Positions 20,641-32,560 of a stretch of 64,000 nucleotides of DNA are shown here, one piece after another. The stretch is from Floccularia luteovirens (lineage: Eukaryota; Basidiomycota; Agaricomycetes; Agaricales; Squamanitaceae), in NCBI GenBank assembly GCA_009739215.1, contig VSJF01000015.1, positions 186,001-250,000 of the forward strand. The letters are read 5' to 3'. The notes beneath the pieces were generated by a model, which searched no databases, was not told the DNA's origin, and was given only the letters and a program-made list of their open reading frames with translations. Numbering within the stretch: position 1 is the stretch's first letter; every line of letters begins with the position of its first letter. The translations under genes and the position numbers were made by a program.

Positions 20641-21712
20641 GTCAGTTCTTGACAGTTCCAGTATTTCTGAGAATATCAGGATATCATCCATGTAAATGGT
20701 GACCCATCCTTCATTGATCATATCTCTAAATATGTTATTCATTATGTTTTGGAAGGTTGCTGAAGAATTGCATATTCCGAAAAACATTACTGTGGGCTTG
20801 AAGAGTCCCATTTTGGTCTTGAATGCTGCTTTAGGCTTATCACCTTCTTGAATTCTAATGTTATTATATCCCCATCAGATGTCAAGTTTTGTAAAGATCT
20901 TGTCTCCTCTTAATTTGGTTAAGAGTTCTGAGATTAAGGGCAGAGGGTATGGTTTCTTAATTGTTCTTTCATTGAGGTAATAGTAGTCTTGGCAGGGTCT
21001 TAGACTTCCATCTGTCTTTGCAACAAAGAAGAATGAAGATGCTATTTCTGACTCAGAGGGTCAGATATACTCTCTTGCAAGATTCTCTTTGATGAATTCT
21101 TGTATCTTCTAATCTTCTATAGGGTTGAGGGAATAGATTTTGCTATCTTTATTCTTGAAATCGGGCTTGAGATCAATCTTGTGATCCCAGGGCTTGTAAA
21201 GGCAACTGGGCAGTTTGCGCAGTGTATGTTTCAAAGTGTTGCAACAGGCTGCGAAACAGGAAGCGCATCGAACTGGACAGGAAATCTGAAGTTATTATAT
21301 TGTAAAGTATACATATTCTATCTACTCACCTGGACAGGAAATCTGAAGAGAAAAGTCTAAGGATTTCTGTCTAGGGGTGTTGCTATATATGTGGATAAAA
21401 ATAGAAGAGGTATTGAAGGAGGGTTACCATCTTAGATGGGTGGCAACCTTAGTAACTGTATCTAAATATATAACTCCTTGATAGTAAGTATGTTGAAGTT
21501 GTATTGAGGGTAGTGGGAAGTGGTGTCAAGGTATTGCTAAGTGGTTTCAAAGAGTTCAAAAGGTTGAACTTGGGGTTCCCCTTACAGGGCTGTCTTGCTA
21601 GCATTCTGTCAGACTTTTGTTTACTGAATATATTTTTAAATAGATGAAACTCTCTTGGGAGTTTTTCTTCTATTGTTATTGCTTCTTGAGACATGGCATT
21701 TATTGTCATTGT
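20641..21712 (-). pseudogene. GypA RT N-terminal half, truncated and split
   Basis: The start lies near 21709 (TINAMSQEAITIEEKL, matching residues about 3-16 of the RT frame at 11517). The LTR-E at 21195-21586 interrupts after about 40 codons. Downstream the palm continues to YMDDILIF near 20,690 and then stops matching. Here the FFGICNS motif is closer to the family norm than in copy 1. Confidence 0.82.
21195..21586 (-). repeat. Solo LTR-E (392 bp), target duplication GGGCT
   Basis: On + it reads TGTAAAGGCAACTGG...GTTCCCCTTACA. GGGCT is found at 21190-21194 and 21587-21591, and the empty site is visible in GypA copy 1 near 11,630. Confidence 0.95.
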
Positions 21713-21858
21713 TTGGGTCTGAGTTGTCTTAACTCAGATTGGGTATTCTTCATCAGTTTTGGTGCTAAAGTCTTCAAGATAGTGTTTGATCCCATCAGGG
21801 TTAAGGGGTTCCTTATTATAGTCTTCTTGGATGATTTGAAGTATTGCTTCTTCTGTGG

Positions 21859-22308
21859 TTATTTGTGTGAGAGGGAAGTATTTGGAATATTGAGGATTCC
21901 ATTCTTCCAATCAATCATGGAATTTAGGCATTTGAGCCAATTCATTCCTAAGATAATATCTTGTCTTCCTATATTTGTGATATATAGGATTATTTTGTGA
22001 TTTGCTTCTCCTTTGAGTGTAAGAGGCATTTTGATATAATACATGACTTGTCCATTCAGGGATCCATCTGCATTTGTTACATTTATTCTTTTTCCAAGTA
22101 TGGGTCTTGGTCTTCTTTTGAGTTTCAGTATGAAGTCCAAATGTATGAAGCTTTTGGTAGCTCCAGAGTTGACTAATGCTTTAGTTATGACTATTTCTTC
22201 ATCTATTGCATTATTTCCTACTTTGAATTGAAGGGGAATATATAATGAGTCTTGCATTATGAGGATGGGGACTACTACTCTGATTGGGTAATTAATAGCC
22301 ATGGCCAC
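21859..22308 (-). pseudogene. GypA protease domain, catalytic Asp changed to Asn
   Basis: The frame has 149 codons, highly similar to residues 1-150 of the frame at 10917. The active-site triplet reads VNSGATKSF. Copy 1 kept the Asp and lost the Gly. Asp to Asn kills aspartic protease chemistry. Confidence 0.85.
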
Positions 22309-22319
22309 TATTGATCAGA

Positions 22320-24023
22320 TGAAAAATCCTCTTTTTCCATTTCTTTGAAGAATTCTTCTTGTTCTTTATTAGGTAGTTCTGTTAATAGTGCTCTTACCAT
22401 GGCCAATAATTCTTTAACTGTTTTAGGTTTTTGGAAATTGTATTACAGCATACTTCTTCTTTTAAGGGTTTTCCTTTTGGGACAATCTCTAGATTGATAT
22501 CCCTTTTGATGGCATATAAAGCATAATGAGTTAAGGAAATGTCTATTTCATTCTTCAAATGACATTCTATTGATTTCTTCTAGTTCTTTCATGTCTATAG
22601 TGGGTTCTTTGGTATTGAGACAGTTGATCTCCATCATGTTGGGGTCTCTTCTAGTCATTCTTGTTGAGAATAGACTTGGTCTTATGAATAGCTTCTTTCT
22701 GGACTATAGGAAGTCTTTCATGCATTGCATTCTGTCTGCGAATTGGAACACATATTTGTATGTTTATTCTATAGTGGTTGGGGAGTTGTCTAATTTGTAG
22801 AAATTGTTACCGCTATGCGTGTTGTTGTTGTAGATAGGAGTTGAGTTGAATGCTAGTCACGTTTCCCTAGCGCGTTGAGGAGTAAAGTCCTCGAACTAGT
22901 TACTTTTGCCACTAGTGGGGGCCTCGTCAAGGTCAATTACGACGGAAGAGGCAGCCAGGCGTTTCAGGCTGCTCGCTGTCTTGTGTGCCGTTATATACAA
23001 CTTGCTAGCCATCCTAGACTAGGGAGGGAGGAATTGCTTAGTGCACACAGAGGTAGCAGAATAATCAAGCGTGTTAGGCAGTATTCAAACTAAGGTCAAG
23101 CTGAGGCTTGCCTGTAGTTTGCGCTATCTTAAATACATAATCTGTACTACTAAGAATAGCCTACAATGAGGCATATCACTAAGTCTACAAGTCATATAGA
23201 AGGCGCGTTGAGTCAAATAGATGCACGCACAAGTCAAAAGGTGAAACACAAGAGTCAAGATGCTAAAGATAGTAAACATGAAGAGAACGCATTGAAAACG
23301 CGTGTGTTAAACTGTTCTAAAGTCCAGGGAGATATCGTAAGTCTGGATAAGGTCATAACAGAAATGTTCAACCATTTCATCAGTTAGTCCTCTCATGAAT
23401 ATATCTATGAGTGATGTGTCTTTGTGTATTCCTGCTTGTGAGAATAATATTTTAAATTCTGAGATATACTTGGTGATGTTATTGCCAGTCATCTGTAGGT
23501 TTGCAAGATTGGTTCTCACTTGCATGACTATATTGCCTGCTTGGAACACTTCTAGGAATACTTTCTTAAATTGAGACTATGAACTGTATTTTCTGTTGGC
23601 AGTTTCAATGATATTGGCATAATAAGTTGTGGCAGTTCCTTCTTTCATAAATGAAAGTGTAAATAAGATTTTCTTTCTATTATTATTGTAGATCTCATTG
23701 TTCATGTCAAGATAAATCTGAACATCTTGTAAGAATGGTTGCACATGTTCTTTCTTTCCATTGAAGGGTATTGGTCTACTGACAATAATTTCTTTTGCAT
23801 TGCTAGACATTTTAATGTCTAGTTCATATATGATGTATGGTGGTGATTGTTGAGCTTCCTCATAGAATTGTTGTTCTACTTCTTGTTCTTCTTTATAGTC
23901 TTCTTCTGGTTCATTGGTGATCTGAAGTAGGGGCAGTTGTTGCAGTGTGCTGGGTGATTTGGCTAGTCTAATCCAAGGGTCTCTTGCTTGTTGTTTAGCA
24001 GCTTGTTCTTGTTGAGCAGCCAT
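22320..24023 (-). pseudogene. GypA gag remnant, start codon inside the LTR
   Basis: The first frame (23577-24023) starts with ATG at 24023, 14 bases inside LTR-B, so the first four codons (MAAQ) are LTR-encoded. A Gln/Glu-rich N-terminus is followed by the capsid region. An LTR-D splits gag at 22805-23360. The 3' part ends in a knuckle (CFICHQKGYQSRDC near 22,500) whose His is Tyr, so zinc binding is impaired. Confidence 0.82.
22805..23360. repeat. Solo LTR-D (556 bp), target duplication GAAAT
   Basis: It starts TGTTACCGCTATGCG and ends GGTCATAACA. GAAAT lies at 22800-22804 and 23361-23365. This copy is richer in CpG than other D copies (for example 'gcgcgttgagg', 'gaaaacgcgtgtg'), which suggests a younger insertion. 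Confidence 0.95.
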
Positions 24024-24406
24024 CTGTGCAGTGCACAGTGATAGGCACTCAAGCTCTTACCTTTGTGCTTACTTAATCACACACTTAGTCAGTATACTAC
24101 TACTATCCAGAAAGGACCAAATATATTCATATGTAAAGAGCATCCTTATATACAGCTTTACTATATGTACATATTTGGCATATAGGTCCATGCACTATTC
24201 TATATAATCACATGTCTAACTCATAGAACCTCATAGAAGGTTGTAGAATATGCTTAGTCATATGGCACGTGACATAGGGCATAGATGGATGTAGTCATGT
24301 GACACATCATGTGATGTATCTCATGTGACTCATCATGTGATGTATCTCATGTGACTCATCACCTGATAAATTATGTAATCCATCATGTGATCATGCTGTT
24401 GCAACA
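24010..24406 (-). repeat. 5' LTR (LTR-B, 397 bp) of GypA copy 2
   Basis: On the minus strand it starts TGTTGCAACAGCATG and ends CTGCTCAACA, immediately followed by the gag frame. The U3 part contains repeated CATGTGA and CACATCATG units, including an internal duplication around 24,300-24,360 that explains its extra length. It links the LTR-B family to the GypA internal region. Confidence 0.9.
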
Positions 24407-25647
24407 TACCCCTTCACTTAGTACACTATGTAATGAGATAACTCAAATCATTTAGATTCTAAATGGATACTTTAATGAAAGTATAAAGGTAGTATTTGGA
24501 TCACCTGATGCTTAGTGCATCATTCTGTGATTAGATCAGCAAGAATAAGCATATATGAGCTTTAGGAATGTTTCCTAGTATGCCCAGATCTAGAGAATGC
24601 AGCTGGTCTGCAAAATACTTCAGCAGGAACACTTTATGTTTAATCTGTCTGTGACTAGGTCAGCAAGATGTTATGTCCAGGGAGCAATGAATAGCACTTC
24701 ACTCTAAGTTTAAATATAATAAGATAATGGAAAGCAACATAGTTAGCTTAATCTACTAAATGGAAATCTCAATATGAGTTTGTGATTTCTATGACAAAGT
24801 CAAGCAAGAATTCAAGCATGTCAGCACTGATTGGGTGACCTCAATAGAGTTTCAGGGTGTACTTTTATTTTAGGCAGCAAGTGATGTAATATCTGCAATC
24901 ACACCATATGTTATAAGGCTAAAAATACTTTGAGTGGGGCTTACAAGGATTATGGACCTCCAATGCTCTTGGATTTGTTTGTACATTTCTTATATCTTTG
25001 CTAGATTAGCCCTAGTACAATTAGGCATTTTATCTTGAGTATTGACTAGATTTTAACTTGTTGGTTTATAGTTTTTAGCACTGATTGCAATTATGTTTTT
25101 AAAGTCTCTTAAAGATTGGATACAGCTTTTCCCAATAAGACATATAATTTCAGGTGTTCCAAGATTGTCTGGAGAGATAAGTCATAGACATCAACTTGTT
25201 TAAGTGAGCTATTACACCCCTGATATTGGATGTGGAGTATTGCTTCAGCTCAATCTCAAATCCAGGTCTTGTACTTCAACCTTACTTTTATGGGTTTGCT
25301 TAACTTCTTGTTTGTGAGTCTAGGAGAAGACCCATGTCTAGATAATTAAGTTGTAGTCAAGCACATTAATGTGACAAATAGACATATTTTTACTAAGTTG
25401 TGAGAGTCAAGATCTCTTCAACAACTCATCAAGATGTTTCTACTATACTAGAGTAGAGTAGCATATAGATTACTTACTTGTGTCCTTGACTTGTGTTGTG
25501 GTTAGATTTCTACAAGCATATTCTTTAGAAGTTAGTGACTTCTTTGAATTGTGAGATATCAGTTCACAATTAGTCATGCAAAGTATAACTATCGGACATA
25601 GTCATATGCATCATTTGTTTCTTAATACCCTCAACCTTGGTGTAGTA
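24407..25647. other. 1.2 kb AT-rich stretch without gene
   Basis: It is CpG-poor and holds no ORF or motif I can recognise. The texture resembles 32,561-34,720. Probably a heavily decayed transposon. Confidence 0.45.
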
Positions 25648-25672
25648 TCTTTTTTTTTTTTTTTTTTTTTTA
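25648..25672 (-). other. LINE 3' A-tract
   Basis: An uninterrupted T run on the + strand, directly followed on the element side by 'aattccttgtattgatcat'. The same ending with a T run occurs at 55,983, as expected for target-primed LINE 3' ends. Confidence 0.85.
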
Positions 25673-26120
25673 ATTCCTTGTATTGATCATTAGGGCATTG
25701 CCCTATGTTGATCATTACATGCTTTGTGTCTACTTCTAATTAACTATATGATTGTGATTTGTGTTTTCTCTACATTGGTTGGTGTTTTAGCTATGCCTAG
25801 GGTAAGAGGTGATGCATCGGGTATCTAATTAGCATTATTTAACTAGTAAGAGGATGTGAAAAGAATGAATGAATGTATTAACGAGATATTTATAGTAATA
25901 GAGACTAGGTTTGCAAATGAGAGTAGGGGTGAGGTTGGAATTGAGAATGAAATTGAGAGTGAAGGTGAGATTGTAAAGGTGATGTTGTAAGTGTGAGGGC
26001 ACGCGAAATAATGATCGATGGAAATTTTGGTGGCAGCATTTGGGGAACATCTGTGGAGGAGGGAGGTAGGGAGCACTACTGCTTTTGGTCTTGGGTGAGT
26101 TGATGGGCAGATGATTGGGT

Positions 26121-29100
26121 TTATGCACGGTTAATGTACTTCTTTGCTTTTGGCCTTTCTGAGGATGATTTCTCGAAATATCCATGTGAGTCTTTGAAGC
26201 AGCTGGTAGCGTTTATGTATTTGAAGAGGGATTTCCAGGTTTTCCTGTCACTTAGGAGTTTATTGGTCTGTTTTGCTGCTTGTCCTAGTTCAGATTGCAT
26301 TTTCCATCTGTCCATTATGAATCCTGGGCATTCGATGAGAAAGTGCTTGACAGTCTCAATGCTTTGGCCACCACATGCTTCGCATAGTGGTGATTCGGTT
26401 CTTTTGATGTGACTGAGGTAGGCATTTAAGGGTATGTGCTCCGTTCTGAGTTGAACTAGCAGGCTCAAGTTTCTCCTGGCTAAGTCATGTATGTTCTTGC
26501 AGAAATATGAGGTAGGGTATGATTGGTCGTATCTGGAGATCTTTCCATAATGTGGGGATTTGGTGTACACCTTCTTTGCTTTTTCCAGAAGTTGTTTGTG
26601 TGCTTTTTGTTTGACTGCTGACTTGCTGAGGGGAAGTCCTTTCACTAGAAAGTTTGGCAGTCTTCTTGATATGAGCCCCTCTGCTGCCTTTTTGGCTTTG
26701 GTGTCTGCTTTCTCATTGCCAGGGATGCCATTGTGCCCAGGTGACCATATGACCTCTATTGAGATGTCAGATGCATTACTCCTTAGAAGCTCGACCTCCC
26801 TGTGTATCTGGTCTATTATGTGTTGTCCTGAGTGTTGCACATGGCTTTTGAGGGCCTTTATTGCAGCTTGGTTGTCTATTGCGATTATCACTTTGCATAT
26901 GTTGCACATTCTGCGTATTAGTTCCAGTGCCAGTAAGATTCCTACACATTCTGCTTCATATACAGTGTGTTTCCTCTTCTGTGCCCAAGTGAAAGTGGAG
27001 TGATTTCGGTTGGAGGAAGCCTTCATATGATACCGCAGCAGCTCCTATCCCATTTTTGTATCCTGATCCATCACAGTAGATTTTTAGGTCTGCTGCTCTG
27101 GTTTTGTCATTTCTGATGGCTTCTTTTTTCCCCTCTATTGTTGTTGTCATTGGGCTACTCCATCTTGGTGGTTGGTGGTGCATTTCCATCTTTTTGATGC
27201 ACTTGTGGTTGGATGCTAAGGTGATGTATGATGTGGTGTAGTGGGGCTTTATGGGTGGGTTTTTTCACCTTGTGATGCGTTACTGCTAGTCTATTTAGTG
27301 GGTGGGTAGTTGGGAGCATGGCAATTCTTAGAGCTGATCTTTGGTGGATGCTTTCTACCATTGACTCTATGGGCAAGATGTCTGCATGGGCATCGAGTGA
27401 GTCTGTAGGTGTGGACTTTAGGGCGCCTGTTATTTTGATGGCTGCCATTCTCTGAACCTTTTGTAGTTTATTTAGTATTGCTGTCGACTTCTTGCTCTTG
27501 GTGGGTTTGTCTGATTGTCTGGGAGGGGGGCACCAGATCTCCACTGCGTATAACATCTGGGGTACTGCAACAGCCATATATAATTGCCTGTTCATGCTTG
27601 CCCGCATGCCCTTGATTGTTTTGGCTAGGCGGCCGAACTGTGTTATCTAGTACGTGCCTTTGCCAACTACGTACTGCACATGCTCTTTGAAGTTGAGCTC
27701 CTGGTCTAGAATTACTCCTAGGTATTTGTATGATGTGATGGGTTTTATTTCGAATTCCCCTATTTTGAGGTTGGGGCGCTGTATTGGGGTTTTGTCTTCA
27801 CTCTTTTGTCTGGTAAACCTGATTAAGCCAAACTTCTTGTATTCGTATTGGGAGAAGTGGGAGTTGGCCCAGTCCATGCCTCCTCCCTCTCTTTCCATCA
27901 TCATTGTTGAGCAGCACCCTGTTTAACACAGTAGAGGGGACTGATCTTACCTTAGAGCTTACTTAGACTTAGGGGCTTACGGTTCTAGTACTGACTACTA
28001 CGAATGAAATTCGACAAAGGACATAAGGTCCAGTAGCTCTACTTATATACATAATTGCTGTTTGTACAGCTTTGTACAATGGTCCGTGCGCAGGTACACT
28101 AACATATCATGTGACTACATATAGAAGGTTATAGAACCTTGTAGAATGTTCATGGATATCACGTGCCATAGAGCATATGAGTGTGAGACACGTCATCAGT
28201 CATGTGCTCCATCACATGATCAATTATGTAATCAGTCATGTGATTGTTGCTGTCGCAACAATCATCTGTAACTTTTCTGTTGCTTCTTCGATGGTTTTGC
28301 CTCTTGCTGCATATACACAGTCATCAACAAATGATAGGGCCAGTTCGTCTCTGTTGTTTAGTGCCTGTTCAACTTGGGCTGCACTGTAAAATGCATAGCA
28401 TACTCCTGAGAGGTTACAGCCCTGATCGAGTCCATTTGGTATGAGCATCATGGTGGATTTGAAATCATCGAAGGTAAGCATGGTCTCTCTTCTGTTTATT
28501 TTCCTGCTAATTCAGCTGGTGTATTTTTCTAGTACCCCTATGCATTCTCATGTCATGTGTCAGCCGTTTTATGGCTGTGTTTGGAAAAGCTCCTTTCATG
28601 TCGAGGAAGAGGGCTGCTACTACCTCCTTTTTCCGCCTATGCATCTTTGATGAAACTGGTTAGCTAGAGGACAGTGTCTGTTGCTGCTCTTCCTGTTCTG
28701 CAGCCATATTGGGTTGAGGGCAGTAGTTGTAGCTTTTCTACATTGTACATGAGGTTGTCCTTGACACATGAGGATAAGACTTTGGCTATTGTGTCCAGGA
28801 GGGCTATTGGGTGATAGGCTCCTGGGATTGTGTAGTCTGTTTTTCCAGGTTTCCTGAGTATGACTGTTCTGAAGTTCTTCCATTCACTAGGGTAGTGTTC
28901 GATGTCGAATGTGGCTCTGAAGATTGGTCCTAGCCATGGTATGATGTTCCCACTATTCTGCTGTAACACAATGTTTGGGATCCCATTCAGGCCTGGGGCT
29001 TTGTGTGGGCTGAGTCGTTTAATGGCTCTTGCTATTTGGTCGTCTGTGATAACTTCGAACTCAAACTTGGGTGGCAGGTACTGTATGTCTTCCTCAAGTC

Positions 29101-30453
29101 CTGCATTCTCTGATGGAGCCTGGAAGAAGTTTTTATATAGAAGCTTGCTCTTTGTATTATTGTCTTTGACTTCTTCTTCCTGTACCATTGTTTGTTTTAC
29201 GCTTTAGTGTGGGGATCCTTGCTCTGCCGCCATCTGATTCAGGGGCTGAAATGAATCGGTGCACAGTCCACACTGTGTTGTCAACAATGGTTTCTAGCCA
29301 GTTTTCCCAGAATTGCTTTCTGGCTGTTTTGAGTAAGTTTCCATATTCATTTCTGAGCAGTCTATGCTCTTCATGGACAGTGTGTAGTAGCTCATTGCAG
29401 AATTTATACGCCTTCTTAGCTAGCTTATTTAGTTGCTTTCTCATCAGTTTGAGCTCTGCACTCCACCATCGATTGGATTTAGAACATGGTTTTGGCCAGT
29501 GGTACTTCTTCGGTAATGGTTTGTAGTATGGCTGATGTAAGTTTGCCTAGTTCCCTGTCGAGTATATGTGCACTCGTTATATGGGTTATCTCTCTGTGGG
29601 CGTCTAGCTTGGCTGCTAGTGTTTTGTGAAACTCTTCCCAGTCAACTTTCCTGAAGTTTCATTTGGGTTCCTCTGTGATTGCTTTGAGGATTTCGAAATT
29701 GAGTTTGCTGAATATTGGGAAGTGATCTGCTTTTGGTGGATGATATTGAGGGGCTACATCATATTTGACAAATGCTTCAAAAATCTCTGATGAGCAGAAG
29801 ATGTTGTCTGGTCTAGTGAAATTGCCTCCATTCGATGTTTCTAAGATAGGGATACCTTTTTCTAGTGTCATTTCCATGCCATGTTCCATGACCAGGTCGA
29901 TCACTTCTTCTGCTTGCCTGATATTCTCAGCTGTGAAGAGTTGGTGATTTCTTTCATTGTCCCACATTTGGTGATGTCTGTTGAAATCTCCTAACCAGAT
30001 GTCATATGTTGTTTCTTCTTCCTCTCCTTCCTCCTCCTTTTCCAGGAATTGTCAGAACTCTCTCCAGTTGTCTGAGTGTAAGCAGTCATTATAGATGTTG
30101 AAGATGCGTATAGTGCCCTGAGTGCATTTTAGCTTGATTGCTGTTATGTTCTTATTATCTATATGTATTTGTTCCCAGGAATTTGATGCAATTCTCTCAT
30201 TTACTAGTATGAGTGATCATGTTGTAGAGTGTGGTTCTGCTTTGTGGTTTGATGGTAGTATAACATGCCAGCTTTTTGTAGCCCTTGTTTGACCCAGGTA
30301 GTCAAAGTGTGGTTCCTGTATGCAAATGATATCAATATCTCGAGGGAAGTTGTATAGCATGTCATGTTGTGCATCTAGGGATTTTCATAGGTTTTGTTGT
30401 GCAATTTTAAAGTGATTTATGCTTTCATTATTTGCATTAGGTATATCATTCAT
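26121..30453 (-). pseudogene. LINE ORF2: endonuclease, reverse transcriptase, RNase H
   Basis: It starts with an ATG overlapping the ORF1 stop (ATGA, 30453-30450). The APE endonuclease keeps IQEPHFD, GDFNRHHQMW and KADHFPI, the metal and catalytic motifs. RT shows HKAPGLNGIPN, YHPIALLDTIAKVLS, TQYGCRTGRAATD, LFLDMKGAFPN and the catalytic FVDD (28236-28481). A connection region follows (27155-27607). RNase H has IYCDGSG, the Glu in YEAECVGI, AIDNQAA and SPGHNGIPGNEKAD, so all catalytic residues are present. Breaks: TGA at about four Arg-type positions in the endonuclease and linker, a solo LTR-A in RT, and a frameshift near 26,960 in RNase H. Confidence 0.88.
27905..28260 (-). repeat. Solo LTR-A (356 bp) in the LINE RT, target duplication ATCAT
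   Basis: On + it reads TGTTGAGCAGCACCC...GCTGTCGCAACA. ATCAT lies at 27900-27904 and 28261-28265. It separates the FVDD motif from the downstream RT part. Confidence 0.95.
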
Positions 30454-32535
30454 GGTCTAGTTCCATTGCTGTCATTTTGTGTGGAGATGGGACTGGGTTC
30501 ATTTGCCCATATGGTCCTTGTGTGTTTGTCCAATCTCAATTGATTGTCCTCTGCCTCTACTTCCCCTATTATCATTCCTTCACTATTCCCCTCCAATCTC
30601 TCCTGTCTACCTCTCCTTCTAGCTGCCTCTCTTTTTTCTCCTTCCTTGCCTAGGAAGTTTTGTATAGAGTGCTGAGATTCGTCTCTTGTTAGTTGGCTTG
30701 ATCTGCCTCCTCTGCTGGTTGCTCTTGTGGTGCTGCCTCTGCTCCTGCTTGTGCTACCACTCATTCCTCTTGATTTCGACATTCCCTTCCCTCTTCCTTG
30801 TGTTTTCCATATTATCTTCCATCCATTGTCTCTTGTTCTTTCTGTCTCCTCTCTTACTCCTTCTCTCCCAGTGTCATTTCCTCCTATTTGATTCCCTCTT
30901 GTTGGTTTTGCTTCATTTGTTTTTGCAATTTCCCTTGGTCTCCTTGTATCTGGTTCTCGTAGTATGGTGATGTGTTCTGAGGCTATAGGGGGGGTGTTTG
31001 AGATTTGATTGACTGTGAAATTGGGTGATATGTATGATTCCATGTGAGTCCATGTGTCGGGTTTGTCAAGTATTGGGAAATATCTGTATTTGTGTTCTGG
31101 GTTTCTTTCTACAAGGAGTCTGCATGCTTGCAGAAAGATTGGACAGGTGTGTTCCCATGTTGCATGGTTAGCTGGCTATTTGTTTTTATCACAGTTGATG
31201 CAATGTCTTTTGTCAAGTTGTCTGTCTGTGCATGTAGCTGTGCGATGGTTGCCTGCGCAAGTGGCACAAGTATCCTCTGCTTGTTTGCATTCTCTCGCTA
31301 TGTGTCCAGCTCTGATTTTCTGGCATTTAAGACATCGTTGGGGTTTGGCATCAAGTTTGCAGATGGTCATTCTCTTTTCCCTCCATTTTGTGCCTTTCCT
31401 TATTAACAGGTTTGCTGCTTCTCTGGATAGGGCATGTGATGATGAGGTGCGCTACTTCCTGTCCAGGTTTTCTGTGAGCAGGTGGTTTTACCCATTTTAC
31501 GCCTCGAATTGAGCCATGTGGTATATCTGACTCATTCTCCAGTTCATTTATGTATACTGTGTCGAAAGCTACTGGGGTGTATTCCATAAGTACATGGAAT
31601 TCATGGCGTCTTATGTCTATTTCCATTCTGAATTTCTTTGTGAACTTTTCAAGTACCATTGGGGTGCATAGCCATTTTGCTGCTGCTGCACTGTTGAGTT
31701 CATAGAGAATTCCCTTTGCTCACTAGTTTTCGCACAGATACAAATTTGATGTCATTCAGTTTTTCTCCTTCCCCTCCTTCTGTTTCTCCTCCTTCCACTT
31801 CTTTTAATGCTATGTTTGCTCTTCCCATTAAGTCCTCTGTTTTCATGTTTTTGAATCTGCCCATTTTCCCATTGGTCTTTGCCTACAATTAGGATCTGTT
31901 TGGCTTGTAGTTCTCCTTTGGCTAGTACATCCTGATGTTCTGCTGTAAATGAGATTGGTGCGAGGTGTGCTCCAATTATGTCTGCATATGTGTGACCTCT
32001 TGGCGCATTTGTGGAGTTATTTCTCTAGGATATTGATCTCGCTTTTTTGTGATGCCTGTAATGTAGCATAGGCTTCTTTGATTTCACGTACAGTTGCTGC
32101 TGCTTCTTTAGCTGCATCGTTAAGGGATGCCATGACTTGGTCGATTGGTTTGGTTATGGCTTCTATTTTTGCCATAATTTGGTCTGTTGTGTTGGAATGT
32201 ATCCAAGTCCTCCATACAGTATAGTGATAGCTTGCATTCCTTCAATTATGGCTTTTGAGTTTTTTGTGCTTTTGGCACTCATTTCAGGACAGTTTGAAGA
32301 GTACTTTGCTGAGGTCCTTTATGGATGGTTTGTCATCATTAGTGTAGAAGCTGTTGACTAGTAGCCATTCTTTGGCATCATGTAGGTTTTTAATTGGTCC
32401 TAATGAGATGATTTCATCCTCTGTTGTCTCTGGGGTTTGGCTCGAGAGCAGTTGTTGCTGTTGTTTTGCAGCTCTTGCACAAGTAGTTCTCAATGTATGG
32501 TTGCTTTCTTTATTTCTGGTTATGGGTGTGGACAT
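30450..32535 (-). pseudogene. LINE ORF1: gag-like protein with three zinc knuckles
   Basis: It starts near 32535 (MSTPITRNKESN). A central segment (31351-31659) matches gag-like domains of fungal LINEs. The knuckle region is at 31176-31370, with CLKCQKIRAGHIAREC, CATCAGNHRTATC and a third starting HCINC. The tail at 30450-31043 is Arg/Ser/Gly-rich and basic, suited to RNA binding. It ends in TGA overlapping the ORF2 start. Several frameshifts and stops occur between 31,660 and 32,284. It would form the ribonucleoprotein with ORF2 and the element RNA. Confidence 0.82.
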
Positions 32536-32560
32536 TATGTATGTCTGAATTGTTTTGTAC

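Larger units (their letters stand above)
20641..24009 (-). mobile_element. GypA copy 2: 5' LTR side, truncated in RT
   Basis: On the minus strand: gag directly downstream of an intact LTR-B, then protease, then the RT up to the YMDD region where the element ends abruptly at about 20,650. Integrase and the 3' LTR are lost. An LTR-D (22805-23360) and an LTR-E (21195-21586) are inserted, both with perfect duplications. Confidence 0.88.
25648..32560 (-). mobile_element. Tad/I-like LINE retrotransposon, nearly full length
   Basis: On the minus strand: ORF1 with zinc knuckles, ORF2 with APE endonuclease, RT and RNase H, then a 3' UTR and an A-tract (25648-25672). The 5' end is not sharply defined but lies near 32,560, upstream of the ORF1 start at 32,535. 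A solo LTR-A interrupts RT at 27905-28260. Several stops and frameshifts make it inactive. RNase H after RT is characteristic of the fungal Tad and I-type clades. Confidence 0.88.

Noticed and set aside
26134..27003. Plus-strand ORFs opposite the LINE RNase H
   Set aside because: They are antisense shadows of the minus-strand RNase H frame, whose catalytic motifs are unambiguous.
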